Assembly: GCA_964652155.1 (NCBI GenBank) | Contig: CAZZBK010000018.1 | Coordinates: 1 to 56,352, forward strand | Source of the DNA: CAZZBK01 sp964652155 | Lineage (GTDB): Bacteria > Planctomycetota > Planctomycetia > Pirellulales > PNKZ01 | Direction of reading: 5' to 3' | DNA: 56,352 nucleotides | In this document: positions 1 to 7,504 of the stretch, piece by piece | How positions within the stretch are numbered: the stretch's first letter is position 1 | How the letters are laid out: every line of letters begins with the position of its first letter | The notes under the pieces: model-generated | Seen by the model: the letters and a program-made list of their open reading frames with translations, nothing else | Told to the model about the DNA's origin: nothing | Databases searched by the model: none | Translations under genes and position numbers: made by a program

Positions 1-646
1 CGGTCTTGCCGACGCCCGGTTCGCCGATGAGCACCGGATAGATCTTGGTGCGCCGCGAGAGGACTTGAATCACGCGGCGAAGTTCTTGATCGCGGCCAAT
101 CACCGGATCGAGTTTGCCGGCCGTGGCGCGGGCGACCAAGTCGATGCCGTATTTTTCCAGGGCCTGGAATTTACCTTCGGGGCTTTGGTCTTGCACTCGC
201 GCGCTCCCGCGGATCGATTTAAGTGCCGCCATCAACTCCGCTTCGCCGATGGCGTTGAGCTTGAGAATGTTGCGAGCCTTGCTCTCTGTCTTTACCAGGG
301 CAAGCAGCAAATGCTCGACCGAGACAAACTCGTCTTTCATCGTGTCGGCTTCGCGCTGTGCCGCTTCGAGCACCTGCATGAGTTGCGGCGTCACTTGCGG
401 ACCGCTCGTGTTGCTGCTGCGGCCGAAGGCGTGGTTCAGCTCCGCATCGATGGTTTTGGTGAGCTGTGCCCGGTTCGCGCCGATCTTGTCGAGCAGTGGG
501 CCGACAATCCCCTCGTGCTCTTGTGTCAGCGCGAGCAGAAGGTGTAATGCGTCGACCTGAGCATGGCCGCGATCCATGGCCAATTGCTGGGCGCGTTGGA
601 CTGCCTCTTGAGCCTTGAGCGTGAGTTTGTCGGGTCGAAAAGCCAT
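1..646 (-). CDS. clpB: ClpB disaggregase, N-terminal 215 residues (cut by window edge)
   Basis: Hsp100 AAA+ chaperone that, with DnaK, resolubilises aggregated proteins in the cytoplasm. The visible part begins MAFRPDKLTLKAQEAVQRAQ, a typical ClpB start, and contains the two-repeat Clp N domain (about residues 1-150, with HLLLAL and VEHLLLAL helices). It then runs into the first AAA+ module: DPVIGRDQELRRVIQVLSRR and the Walker A GEPGVGKT, where the window ends. The ATG at 646-644 has GGAG about 8 nt upstream. It lies 104 nt downstream of dnaK on the same strand, so the two partner chaperones are probably co-transcribed. The rest of NBD1, the middle domain and NBD2 lie outside the window. ClpC is unlikely because the leader and N-domain spacing match ClpB. 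Confidence 0.93.
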   Translation of the reverse strand, partial: MAFRPDKLTLKAQEAVQRAQQLAMDRGHAQVDALHLLLALTQEHEGIVGPLLDKIGANRAQLTKTIDAELNHAFGRSSNTSGPQVTPQLMQVLEAAQREADTMKDEFVSVEHLLLALVKTESKARNILKLNAIGEAELMAALKSIRGSARVQDQSPEGKFQALEKYGIDLVARATAGKLDPVIGRDQELRRVIQVLSRRTKIYPVLIGEPGVGKT

Positions 647-750
647 AAGGTACTCCAGCTTGGAAAGCCGCGGCGCGCACTGGGAGCGCAGACGTCGCGC
701 TCCGCTGTGCGTCGCGGCTAACGGATACAAGAAAGATGGCTCGAAACGAA

Positions 751-2658
751 CTACTTCACTTCGAACTCGGCGTCGATGGCGTCGTCCTCGCCGCTCTTGC
801 TCTTGGCAGTGGAGGCGTCAGCGTCGGCTCCGGCTGGTCCGGCCTTAGCGCCCGATTCGTAGAGCACCTTGCTCATGGCGTGCGAGGCGTGTTCGAGTTC
901 GCCGATGGCCGACTTGATCGCTTGCACGTCGTCCCCCTTGGCCGCTTCGCGGCACTTGGCGATCGACGATTCGAGCGGCGCCTTGTCCTTGTCGCTCAAC
1001 TTGTCGGCGTGTTCCTTAATGAGCTTTTCCATTTGGAAGCATTTTGAGTCGGCTTCGTTGCGCGCCTCGGCGAGTTCGCGCTTGCGCTTGTCGTCGGAGG
1101 CGTGCGACTCGGCGTCCTTGCGCATCCGTTCGATCTCGGCCTCGCTCAAGCCGCTCGACTGTTGAATCTTGACCTGATGCTCCTTGCCGGTGCCCAGATC
1201 TTTGGCCGACACGTTGAGGATGCCGTTGGCGTCGATGTCGAATTTGACTTCGATCTGCGGCACGCCGCGAGGTGCCGAGCCGATCCCTTCCAAGTTGAAC
1301 TGATCGAGCAGACGGTTATCGCCGGCCATTTCGCGCTCGCCTTGGTAGACCTTCACGGTCACGGCGGTCTGGTTGTCGTCGGCGGTGCTAAAGACTTGCT
1401 TGCGTTCGCAAGGCACGGTGGTGTTGCGTTCGACGAGCTTGGTCATAATGCCGCCGAGGGTTTCAATGCCCAGCGACAGCGGCGTGACGTCGAGCAGCAG
1501 CACGTCGGTCACTTCGCCGGCAAGCACGCCCCCTTGGATGGCCGCGCCGATGGCGACGACTTCGTCGGGGTTCACTCCCTTATGCGGCTCTTTGCTGAAC
1601 ACCTTCTTGACGAGCTCGACAACCTTGGGAATACGGGTCGAACCGCCAACCAGCACGACCTCGTCGATTTGGCTCGGCTGGAGCTTGGCGTCCTTAAGCG
1701 CTTGGAGCACCGGTCCGCGGCAACGCTCGATGAGCGCGTCGGAGAGTTGCTCGAATTTGCTCCGCGAGATGTTCATCTGCAAGTGTTTAGGACCGCTCGC
1801 GTCGGCCGTGATAAACGGCAGATTGATGTCGGTCGAGGCCTGCGTGCTGAGTTCTTTCTTGGCCTTCTCACACGCCTCTTGCAGGCGTTGCAAAGCCATC
1901 GTGTCTTTGCGCAGGTCGATGCCGTTTTCTTTCTTGAATTCGTCGGCCACGAAGTTGATCAGCGTCTGATCGAAGTCGTCGCCGCCGAGGTGTGTGTCGC
2001 CATTGGTGCTGATGACCTGGAACACGCCGTCGCTCGAGACGTCGAGCACCGAGACGTCGAACGTACCGCCACCCAAGTCGAAGACGACGATCTTTTCGTC
2101 TTTCTTGTTCTCCAGGCCGTAGGCCATCGCGGCCGCGGTGGGCTCGTTGATGATGCGCATGACTTCGAGCCCGGCGATCTGTCCGGCATCTTTGGTCGCT
2201 TGGCGCTGCGCGTCGTTGAAGTAAGCCGGGACCGTGATGACGGCCTTGTTGACCTTGTGACCGAGATACGATTCGGCGGCCTCTTTGAGCTTGCGAAGGA
2301 CTTTGGCCGAGATCTCGGGCGGGGTCGTTTGCTTGTCGCCGATTTGGACCTTGACGTACTCATCGGCCGCGCCGACGACTTTGTACGGGACCATCTTCTC
2401 TTCGCCGGTCACTTCATTGTGCCGCCGGCCCATGAAGCGCTTGATCGAGTAAATGGTGCGCGTGGGGTTGGTGACCGCTTGCCGCTTGGCCGGTTCGCCG
2501 ACGAGCGTTTCGCCTTTGTCGTTAAAGGCGACGACACTCGGCGTGAGCCGATTGCCATCCTGGTTCGCGATGACCTTGACTTCGCTCCCTTCCATAACGG
2601 CGACCACCGAGTTGGTTGTTCCCAAGTCGATGCCGATGATCTTTTCACCTTTGGCCAT
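751..2658 (-). CDS. dnaK: Chaperone DnaK (Hsp70)
   Basis: ATP-driven Hsp70 chaperone of the cytoplasm, 635 residues, the usual length. The nucleotide-binding domain starts with GIDLGTTNSVVAVMEG. It includes PAYFNDAQRQATKDAG, the INEPTAAAMAYG signature and the phosphate loop VFDLGGGTFDVSVLDV. The interdomain linker LLLDVTPLSLGIETLGG leads into the substrate-binding domain, followed by the helical lid and an acidic tail ending DAIDAEFEVK. The ATG at 2658 has AAGGAG about 9 nt upstream. clpB follows; no grpE or dnaJ is adjacent. The 448 nt upstream, shared with divergent pheA, hold a 12-9-12 inverted repeat (2859-2891) that could be a heat-shock operator, though it does not match the CIRCE consensus. 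No clear -10/-35 pair was found for this gene. Confidence 0.98.
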   Translation of the reverse strand: MAKGEKIIGIDLGTTNSVVAVMEGSEVKVIANQDGNRLTPSVVAFNDKGETLVGEPAKRQAVTNPTRTIYSIKRFMGRRHNEVTGEEKMVPYKVVGAADEYVKVQIGDKQTTPPEISAKVLRKLKEAAESYLGHKVNKAVITVPAYFNDAQRQATKDAGQIAGLEVMRIINEPTAAAMAYGLENKKDEKIVVFDLGGGTFDVSVLDVSSDGVFQVISTNGDTHLGGDDFDQTLINFVADEFKKENGIDLRKDTMALQRLQEACEKAKKELSTQASTDINLPFITADASGPKHLQMNISRSKFEQLSDALIERCRGPVLQALKDAKLQPSQIDEVVLVGGSTRIPKVVELVKKVFSKEPHKGVNPDEVVAIGAAIQGGVLAGEVTDVLLLDVTPLSLGIETLGGIMTKLVERNTTVPCERKQVFSTADDNQTAVTVKVYQGEREMAGDNRLLDQFNLEGIGSAPRGVPQIEVKFDIDANGILNVSAKDLGTGKEHQVKIQQSSGLSEAEIERMRKDAESHASDDKRKRELAEARNEADSKCFQMEKLIKEHADKLSDKDKAPLESSIAKCREAAKGDDVQAIKSAIGELEHASHAMSKVLYESGAKAGPAGADADASTAKSKSGEDDAIDAEFEVK

Positions 2659-2858
2659 AGCGAACGCTCCTTAAAACTCGTGCTCTACGGGCGAAAATGC
2701 CCAAATTGATGTGAATGACGTGTGCAGACCTGCTGATCGTGGTGCCGACTCGAGCGTTGGATCATGGGAAGGATCGATCGTTGGAGTTGGCTGATCCGCG
2801 ACCACGCTCTCCTCATCAAGCAAAGGCTATGCCAGCTCAAATCGAATTGAATGATCGA

Positions 2859-2891
2859 GTCGCAAGCTATTATTGTTAAATAACTTGCGAC
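2859..2891. promoter_or_regulatory. 12-9-12 inverted repeat upstream of dnaK (candidate operator)
   Basis: The arms are GTCGCAAGCTAT (2859-2870) and ATAACTTGCGAC (2880-2891), with one mismatch, around the 9-nt AT-rich spacer TATTGTTAA. The arm-N9-arm geometry is that of the HrcA operator CIRCE, but the sequence is unlike the CIRCE arm TTAGCACTC. On the dnaK strand the mismatch becomes a G-U wobble, so an RNA hairpin is also possible. It lies about 200 nt upstream of the dnaK start. The role as a regulator site is inference. Confidence 0.5.
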
Positions 2892-2938
2892 ACGCATTGA
2901 AATATGGATAAAAACATCTACTAAAGCATCGTGACGTG

Positions 2939-2959
2939 CGACTGCCACTTTGGCAGTCG
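2939..2959. promoter_or_regulatory. Perfect 9-bp hairpin between dnaK and pheA
   Basis: CGACTGCCA and TGGCAGTCG flank a 3-nt loop. No T-run follows on either strand, so it is not a classical terminator. It sits 47 nt upstream of the pheA -35 box and could be a protein-binding palindrome or a structure in a longer dnaK leader. Confidence 0.35.
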
Positions 2960-3005
2960 TCGATTGCAAGCTCAGTCAGGTCGCTGAGCGGCGACGCTCG
3001 ATTTC

Positions 3006-3034
3006 TTGACACGCGCGGTGCCCCCCAGTACAAG
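3006..3034 (+). promoter_or_regulatory. Sigma-70-type promoter of pheA
   Basis: A perfect -35 TTGACA (3006-3011), a 17-nt spacer and a -10 TACAAG (3029-3034, 4 of 6 matches). A start near 3041 would give a leader of about 65 nt before the pheA ATG at 3107. Confidence 0.55.
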
Positions 3035-3106
3035 GTGACCACGCACTGATTAGGCTAGATCAAGACGCTTCGATCCACCTCATTGGACAGACTTAGGACG
3101 CCATCG

Positions 3107-4210
3107 ATGGCCAAAGAGCCGCAGCGCGAAAGAGAACGCAAAGCCCCCGGTGCTACCGTATCGCGGAGCGAACTTGAACGCCTTGACCGCGAGCTGTTCA
3201 AGTTGCTGAATCTGCGCGCCAAGCTGACCATCAAGCAGGCCGACGCCGAGTCGCGCAGCCAGACCGTAACGCCTAGCGAATTTGAGCAGTTGCGGCAACG
3301 AATCGCCGAGCAGAACAAGGGGCCGCTGCCGAGTGACGCCTTGCAAGCCATCTATCGCGAGTTGCTCGGCGCGACCAGCCACCTGCGGCATCCCCGTCGA
3401 GTCGCGTTTCTTGGTCCGCTCTACAGCTACAGTCATGTGGCCACGCTGAAACATTTTGGAACGAGCCTCGAGATGGTGCCCGTGGGGACGATCTCCGCGG
3501 TGTTTGAGGAGGTCGCGCGGGGACACGCTCAATACGGCGTGGTGCCGATTGAGAACTCGACCGATGGGCGGATTGCCGACACGCTTGACATGTTTACACG
3601 GTTGAGTGTGAAAATCTGCGCCGAGGTGCCCCTTGAAATTCATCACAATCTGCTCGCGATGTGCAGTCGCAGCGAGGTCTCAGAGGTGTACAGCAAACCG
3701 CAGGCAATTTCCCAATGCCGCCACTGGCTGAGCAGGCACTTGCCGTCGGCCCGATTGATCGAGGTCACCAGCACGACGGTGGCAGCCGAGTTGGCGCGCG
3801 AGAAGCCCGGCGCGGCGGCCATCGCCAGCGTACAGGCTGGCGTGCATTATGGGCTGGGCGTGTTGGCCGAGAGCATCGAGGACAACGCCGGGAACGTGAC
3901 TCGTTTTGTCGTTATCAGCCACGAGACGGCCGAGCGCACGGGGCATGACCGCACGCTGCTGATGTTTGAGGTCGAGCATCGTCCGGGCGGATTGGCCGAC
4001 GCGATCAATGTATTCAAGCGGCAGCGGCTCAATATGACCTGGATCGAGTCGTTTCCGATTGCCGGCAGCGATGGGCGATATATGTTCTTCATCGAATTCG
4101 ATGGCCATGAGAGCGACGCCAAGGCGCGTCGGGCCATCGAGCTGCTCGAGCGGCGCTGCATTCGCTTGGAAGTGCTTGGCTGCTGTCCGCGTGGAGTGCC
4201 CTTGGGGTAA
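3107..4210 (+). CDS. pheA: Bifunctional chorismate mutase / prephenate dehydratase (P-protein)
   Basis: Converts chorismate to prephenate and then to phenylpyruvate in phenylalanine synthesis; 367 residues, close to the family norm. The N-terminal ~95 residues form an AroQ-type mutase helix bundle (LDRELFKLLNLRAKLTIKQA). The dehydratase domain (about 100-280) has FLGPLYSYSHVA, VPIENSTDGRI and the TRF catalytic motif in NVTRFVVI. The C-terminal ACT domain (about 290-360) carries HRPGGLADA and IESFPI, positions equivalent to the GALV and ESRP motifs that bind phenylalanine for feedback inhibition. I chose the ATG at 3107 because AGGA lies 8 nt upstream; an in-frame TTG at 3083 lacks a ribosome site. 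Convergent with greA, 16 nt between stops. Confidence 0.95.
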   Translation: MAKEPQRERERKAPGATVSRSELERLDRELFKLLNLRAKLTIKQADAESRSQTVTPSEFEQLRQRIAEQNKGPLPSDALQAIYRELLGATSHLRHPRRVAFLGPLYSYSHVATLKHFGTSLEMVPVGTISAVFEEVARGHAQYGVVPIENSTDGRIADTLDMFTRLSVKICAEVPLEIHHNLLAMCSRSEVSEVYSKPQAISQCRHWLSRHLPSARLIEVTSTTVAAELAREKPGAAAIASVQAGVHYGLGVLAESIEDNAGNVTRFVVISHETAERTGHDRTLLMFEVEHRPGGLADAINVFKRQRLNMTWIESFPIAGSDGRYMFFIEFDGHESDAKARRAIELLERRCIRLEVLGCCPRGVPLG

Positions 4211-4226
4211 CACCTCGCGCGGGCGA

Positions 4227-4706
4227 TTAGCCTTCGTAGCGGATTTCGAGGATCTCGAATTTCATCGTCCCGCGAGGGACGGCAATCTCGACCTTGTCGC
4301 CGACTTTGTGGCCGACCAGCCCTTGGGCGAGCGGGCTGGTGATGAGAATTTTGCCGCTGTCGTAATCCTCGTCTCCCGCGCCGACGAGGGTCATCTCCTC
4401 GCGATCGCCAAAGTCCAGGTCTTTGACGACGACGGTGCAGCCGAAGGCGATTTCATCTTTCGGCATGGCGGCCATGTCGATGATCCGGGCGCGGCTCAAC
4501 TTGTCGCGCAGGAGATTGATCTTGGCCTGCAGCATCCCCTGGCTCTCGCGAGCGCCGTGGTACTCGGCGTTCTCGCGCAGGTCCCCCTCGGCGCGAGCTT
4601 CAGCGATCCGCTTGGCGATCGCCGGCATCTCCGTATCCTCCATATGTTGCAACTCGGCCTTGAGTTTTTCGTAGCCGCTTTGGCTCATGGGGATCATCTC
4701 GGCCAT
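4227..4706 (-). CDS. greA: Transcription elongation factor GreA
   Basis: Rescues backtracked RNA polymerase by stimulating transcript cleavage. The 159 residues match the usual GreA size. An N-terminal coiled coil contains MSQSGYEKLKAELQHMED and the acidic tip LRENAEYHGARE. A C-terminal FKBP-like domain contains ITSPLAQGLVGHKVGD. The frame is open further upstream (to 4910), but homology begins at MAEMIPMSQ and the ATG at 4706 has GGAG 8 nt upstream, so that start was chosen. It follows the zinc-ribbon gene by 149 nt on the same strand; a hairpin at 4749-4768 lies in the leader. Confidence 0.96.
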   Translation of the reverse strand: MAEMIPMSQSGYEKLKAELQHMEDTEMPAIAKRIAEARAEGDLRENAEYHGARESQGMLQAKINLLRDKLSRARIIDMAAMPKDEIAFGCTVVVKDLDFGDREEMTLVGAGDEDYDSGKILITSPLAQGLVGHKVGDKVEIAVPRGTMKFEILEIRYEG

Positions 4707-4748
4707 CACGCACTCTCCAGAAAATACTTGGCTTGCTAAACGAAATAC

Positions 4749-4768
4749 GGCCTCCACAAGGGGAGGCC
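4749..4768 (-). terminator. GC hairpin between zinc-ribbon gene and greA (weak terminator or leader structure)
   Basis: A 7-bp stem (GGCCTCC with GGAGGCC) with a 6-nt loop, followed on the minus strand by GTATTTCGTTTAG rather than a clean T-run. It could attenuate transcription from the upstream gene into greA, or be part of the greA leader. Confidence 0.35.
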
Positions 4769-4800
4769 GGCGCGAATAAACGTTGTCAACCGATGGGGTT

Positions 4801-4829
4801 ATTTTGAGGTGCCGCGCTCGGGCTGTAAA
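4801..4829 (-). promoter_or_regulatory. Weak candidate promoter of greA
   Basis: On the minus strand: TTTACA (-35, 5 of 6), a 17-nt spacer, CAAAAT (-10, 4 of 6). It lies 95-123 nt upstream of the greA ATG, just after the upstream gene. Sequence match only. Confidence 0.3.
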
Positions 4830-4855
4830 GATGAGTCGCGCCAGGGAATAGGCCG

Positions 4856-5581
4856 TTACTTGCGACGGCCTGGGGAGCGGTCTTCGGGCAGATACAGCAG
4901 CCGGCCACACGATTGGCAGGTGACGACCTTGTTCACGAGGAGATTATTGAACATATTGGCGGTAATGACGTGGTAGCAACCGCCGCAATTCTCCCCTTCG
5001 ACCACCGCCATCGATTCGCTGCCGCGCGACCGGGCTGACCGCACGTAGATTTCCTGATAATCGCCGGGCAAGTTTTGCTCGGCCACTTTCAGCTCGGCCT
5101 CAAGCCGGTTGACATCGCCGATCAGGGATTCGTGTTGCGACTCGACCGCGAGCCGGGTTTTGGCGAGTTCTTCCTTGGCCCTGGCGACGCGCTGCTCGGC
5201 TTCGCCAATGAGCTTGGTAAAACCATCCAGCTTCTCCAGCGATTCCAGGATTTCGTCTTGGAGCACGCTGTTGGCCATGTTGTCGGCCGCGATCTGGTCT
5301 TTCAGGGCCTGGTATTCACGGTTGCTCTGAGCGGCCATCAGTTTGGCGTTGAGTTCTTTCTGCTTGGTCTCGCCCGACTTGAGCAGCAGTTGTTTCTGAT
5401 CGCTGGCCACGCGGGCCGCTTTTTGCTCGGCCTTGATTTGGGCGGTTTCGGCTTCAAGCTTCGTAACGGCCGCTTCCTTGGCCTTGAGCTGCTTGGGGCC
5501 CCCGTCGAGCCGTTCGCGCAGATCGCCTAATTGGATGTGAATGCGATGCAATTCACGCAACACGCTACCAGGATCACTCAT
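4856..5581 (-). CDS. Coiled-coil protein with C-terminal C4 zinc ribbon (DUF164-like)
   Basis: A 241-residue protein of unknown function. Residues ~1-190 are rich in Glu, Lys, Ala and Gln with heptad-like spacing (LKAKEAAVTKLEAETAQIKA), predicting a long coiled coil with the central motif REYQALKDQIA. The end holds a C4 zinc ribbon, CGGC near 199-202 and CQSC near 222-225. This layout matches the DUF164/CT398 family, proposed to bind nucleic acid or flagellar/secretion partners; here the rpoD and greA neighbours suggest an information-processing role, which is inference. The ATG at 5581 has AGGGGG about 6 nt upstream. A terminator (5645-5677) separates it from rpoD, so it probably has its own promoter. 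Confidence 0.85.
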   Translation of the reverse strand: MSDPGSVLRELHRIHIQLGDLRERLDGGPKQLKAKEAAVTKLEAETAQIKAEQKAARVASDQKQLLLKSGETKQKELNAKLMAAQSNREYQALKDQIAADNMANSVLQDEILESLEKLDGFTKLIGEAEQRVARAKEELAKTRLAVESQHESLIGDVNRLEAELKVAEQNLPGDYQEIYVRSARSRGSESMAVVEGENCGGCYHVITANMFNNLLVNKVVTCQSCGRLLYLPEDRSPGRRK

Positions 5582-5644
5582 CGGTTCCCCCTACGCCGTC
5601 GTCAAAGGTCTTGTTGGACAAGCTCCATTGTACGTCGGATGGAT

Positions 5645-5677
5645 AAAAAAAACCGCTGGCCAATTCTGACCAGCGGT
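5645..5677 (-). terminator. Rho-independent terminator of rpoD
   Basis: On the minus strand, ACCGCTGG and CCAGCGGT pair in an 8-bp stem with a 10-nt loop, directly followed by a run of eight T. It begins 23 nt after the rpoD stop codon and closes the dnaG-rpoD operon. Confidence 0.9.
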
Positions 5678-5699
5678 ATGAGTCTTATCCGCATCAGGC

Positions 5700-7394
5700 T
5701 TAACTAGCAAGCCCTTCGAGGAATCCCTCCAGTTGCTTGCTGCGGACCGGATGCTGGAGTTTACGGACTGCTTTGGCCTCGATCTGCCGGACCCGCTCGC
5801 GGGTCACCTTGAAAATTCGCCCCACCTCTTCGAGAGTATACGTGTAACCATCCCCCAGGCCGTAACGGAGCCGAATGATCTCCCGTTCGCGGTACGTGAG
5901 GGTCTTGAGCAACGATTCAATCTTCTCGCGGAGCAAGCCTTGCGAGGCGCTGCTCAATGGGCTGGCCGTGCCGGCGTCCTCGATAAACTCGCCGAAGGCC
6001 GTGTCTTCACTCTCGCCCACCGGTCGATCGAGGCTGACCGGGTGACGGCCAATGTTGAGCACGCGACGGGTTTCTTCGACACTCAAATTGGCGGCGGTCG
6101 CCGTCTCTTCCACGGTCGGCTCGCGACCCAACTGCTGCTGCAACTGCTTCGACACATTGCGCAGCTTCGAGAGCACGTCGATCATGTGGACCGGGATGCG
6201 AATCGTGCGGGCCTGATCGGCAATCGCGCGGGTGATCGCCTGACGAATCCACCACGTGGCATAGGTGCTGAATTTGAAGCCGCGGCGATATTCGTACTTG
6301 TCGACCGCGCGCATCAACCCGGTGTTGCCTTCTTGGATCAGGTCCAAAAAGCTCAAGCCGCGATTGCGATACTTCTTGGCAATCGAGACGACCAGCCGCA
6401 AGTTGCCGCCGCTCAGTTCGCGTTTGGCGTACTCATAGTCGCGATACTGGACGAGGAGCCGCTCGCAACGCCGCCGCAGGCCGCCGGGCGTTTCGAGGGT
6501 GGTGAGCATGCAATCACGCAGTTCCTTGCGCAAGTTGGCGCGATCGTCCTTGCCGCCGCCGTTGGCGTCGAGTTCGGCAATCTTGCGTTGCAGCTTCTCC
6601 ATGCGATCGGCCAGATCGTTGAGTTGCCGCATGAGGGGATGCACCCGGCGGGTGCGGAGACTCAATTCCTCGACGAGGGTGAGCAGTTTTTTACGGCGCG
6701 CGAGAAAGCGTCGCTTAATTTGCGTCCGTTCCTGCTCCGCCGTTTTACGCGAGATGATCACACGGAAGTCGCGGCGATTGGCCAGCATCAAGAACTCAAG
6801 GGTCTTGAGGTTGTGCGGCATGCGCGACTGAATTTGTTCTTTCGTCAATTGTTCGGTCAGCGAGACCTTGATCGTGCGATCGAACGGCAGAATGCCCTTG
6901 TGGACCTTCATGAGCGTTTCGACCGTGGCCGTCATGGCCAGATCGCACGCCAACAGCGTGCGGCGGAATCGGCCTCGCGTCATCTCGATGCGTTTGGCGA
7001 GGGCAATTTCCTGATCGCGCGTGAGCAGCGGGATCTCGGCCATCTGCGTCAGGTACATGCGGACAGGGTCGTCGCTCCAGCGGCCGGGTTCGTCGGCGGC
7101 CGAGCGTGTCGTTTCGGCGTGCGATTCGTCCTCGAGCATTTCGACGCTGGGCATTTGCCCTTCACGGGCGTCCGCGTCGGTGAGGTCGGTGACTTGCGTC
7201 GGTCGGAGTTCGGGCTCGGGCGGTTCGCTGACGACCTCGATGCCTTGTTCCTCGAGCGAGGTGAGCAACGCGTCGAGCTTGTCGGCTTGCACGGCTTCGT
7301 CGGGCAAGAATTCATTGACCTGGTCAAACGTCAGAAAACCCTGACTCTTGCCGGTCTCGATGAGTTCTTGGAGGTCTTTTTCTGAATAGTCCAC
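5700..7394 (-). CDS. rpoD: Primary RNA polymerase sigma factor RpoD (sigma-70)
   Basis: Housekeeping sigma factor, 564 residues. Region 1.1 occupies the first ~65 residues. Region 1.2 starts near 107 (DDPVRMYLTQMAEIPLLTR), preceded by an acidic linker. A helical non-conserved region follows. Region 2 (about 330-400) has NLRLVVSIAKKYRNRGLSF, DLIQEGNTGLMRAV and FSTYATWWIRQAI, covering -10 recognition. Region 4 (about 493-550) has LTYREREIIRLRYGLGDG and the helix-turn-helix VTRERVRQIEAKAVRKL for the -35 box. The GTG at 7394 was chosen because a near-perfect AGGAGGA lies just upstream (spacing ~4); the upstream TTG at 7430 has none. It follows dnaG by 110 nt, as in the classical macromolecular-synthesis operon, but rpsU is absent. 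Confidence 0.97.
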   Translation of the reverse strand: MDYSEKDLQELIETGKSQGFLTFDQVNEFLPDEAVQADKLDALLTSLEEQGIEVVSEPPEPELRPTQVTDLTDADAREGQMPSVEMLEDESHAETTRSAADEPGRWSDDPVRMYLTQMAEIPLLTRDQEIALAKRIEMTRGRFRRTLLACDLAMTATVETLMKVHKGILPFDRTIKVSLTEQLTKEQIQSRMPHNLKTLEFLMLANRRDFRVIISRKTAEQERTQIKRRFLARRKKLLTLVEELSLRTRRVHPLMRQLNDLADRMEKLQRKIAELDANGGGKDDRANLRKELRDCMLTTLETPGGLRRRCERLLVQYRDYEYAKRELSGGNLRLVVSIAKKYRNRGLSFLDLIQEGNTGLMRAVDKYEYRRGFKFSTYATWWIRQAITRAIADQARTIRIPVHMIDVLSKLRNVSKQLQQQLGREPTVEETATAANLSVEETRRVLNIGRHPVSLDRPVGESEDTAFGEFIEDAGTASPLSSASQGLLREKIESLLKTLTYREREIIRLRYGLGDGYTYTLEEVGRIFKVTRERVRQIEAKAVRKLQHPVRSKQLEGFLEGLAS

Positions 7395-7504
7395 GAGTCC
7401 TCCTGTTGGCGCCGAACGGCGCGCTAGCAACGTCCATGATTATGGTCAGCGACTTGCCGAGAGTTCAATAGAAACTCGTAGCCACCTTCCATTTCGTCAG
7501 GTCC

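Larger units (their letters stand above)
2659..3106. other. Divergent intergenic region dnaK / pheA
   Basis: This 448-nt stretch separates the outward-facing dnaK and pheA genes. It contains a 12-9-12 inverted repeat (2859-2891), a perfect 9-bp hairpin (2939-2959) and a sigma-70-like promoter for pheA (3006-3034). Open frames here have no conserved features and I regard them as non-coding. Confidence 0.7.

Noticed and set aside
1102..2709. A 535-residue open frame on the plus strand opposite dnaK
   Set aside because: It mirrors dnaK codons (GC-rich third positions leave few stops on the opposite strand), has low-complexity His/Asp/Leu/Val composition and no family motif. Similar long antisense frames opposite rpoD, secA, ppdK and the giant gene were rejected on the same grounds.
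2859..2891. Reading the dnaK-proximal inverted repeat as a true CIRCE element
   Set aside because: Only the 9-nt spacer and approximate arm length agree; the arm sequence differs from TTAGCACTC. Kept only as a candidate operator of unknown regulator.
2685..2969. Possible 94-residue gene on the minus strand upstream of dnaK
   Set aside because: No ribosome site, no conserved pattern, and it overlaps the inverted repeat and hairpin, which fit a regulatory region better.
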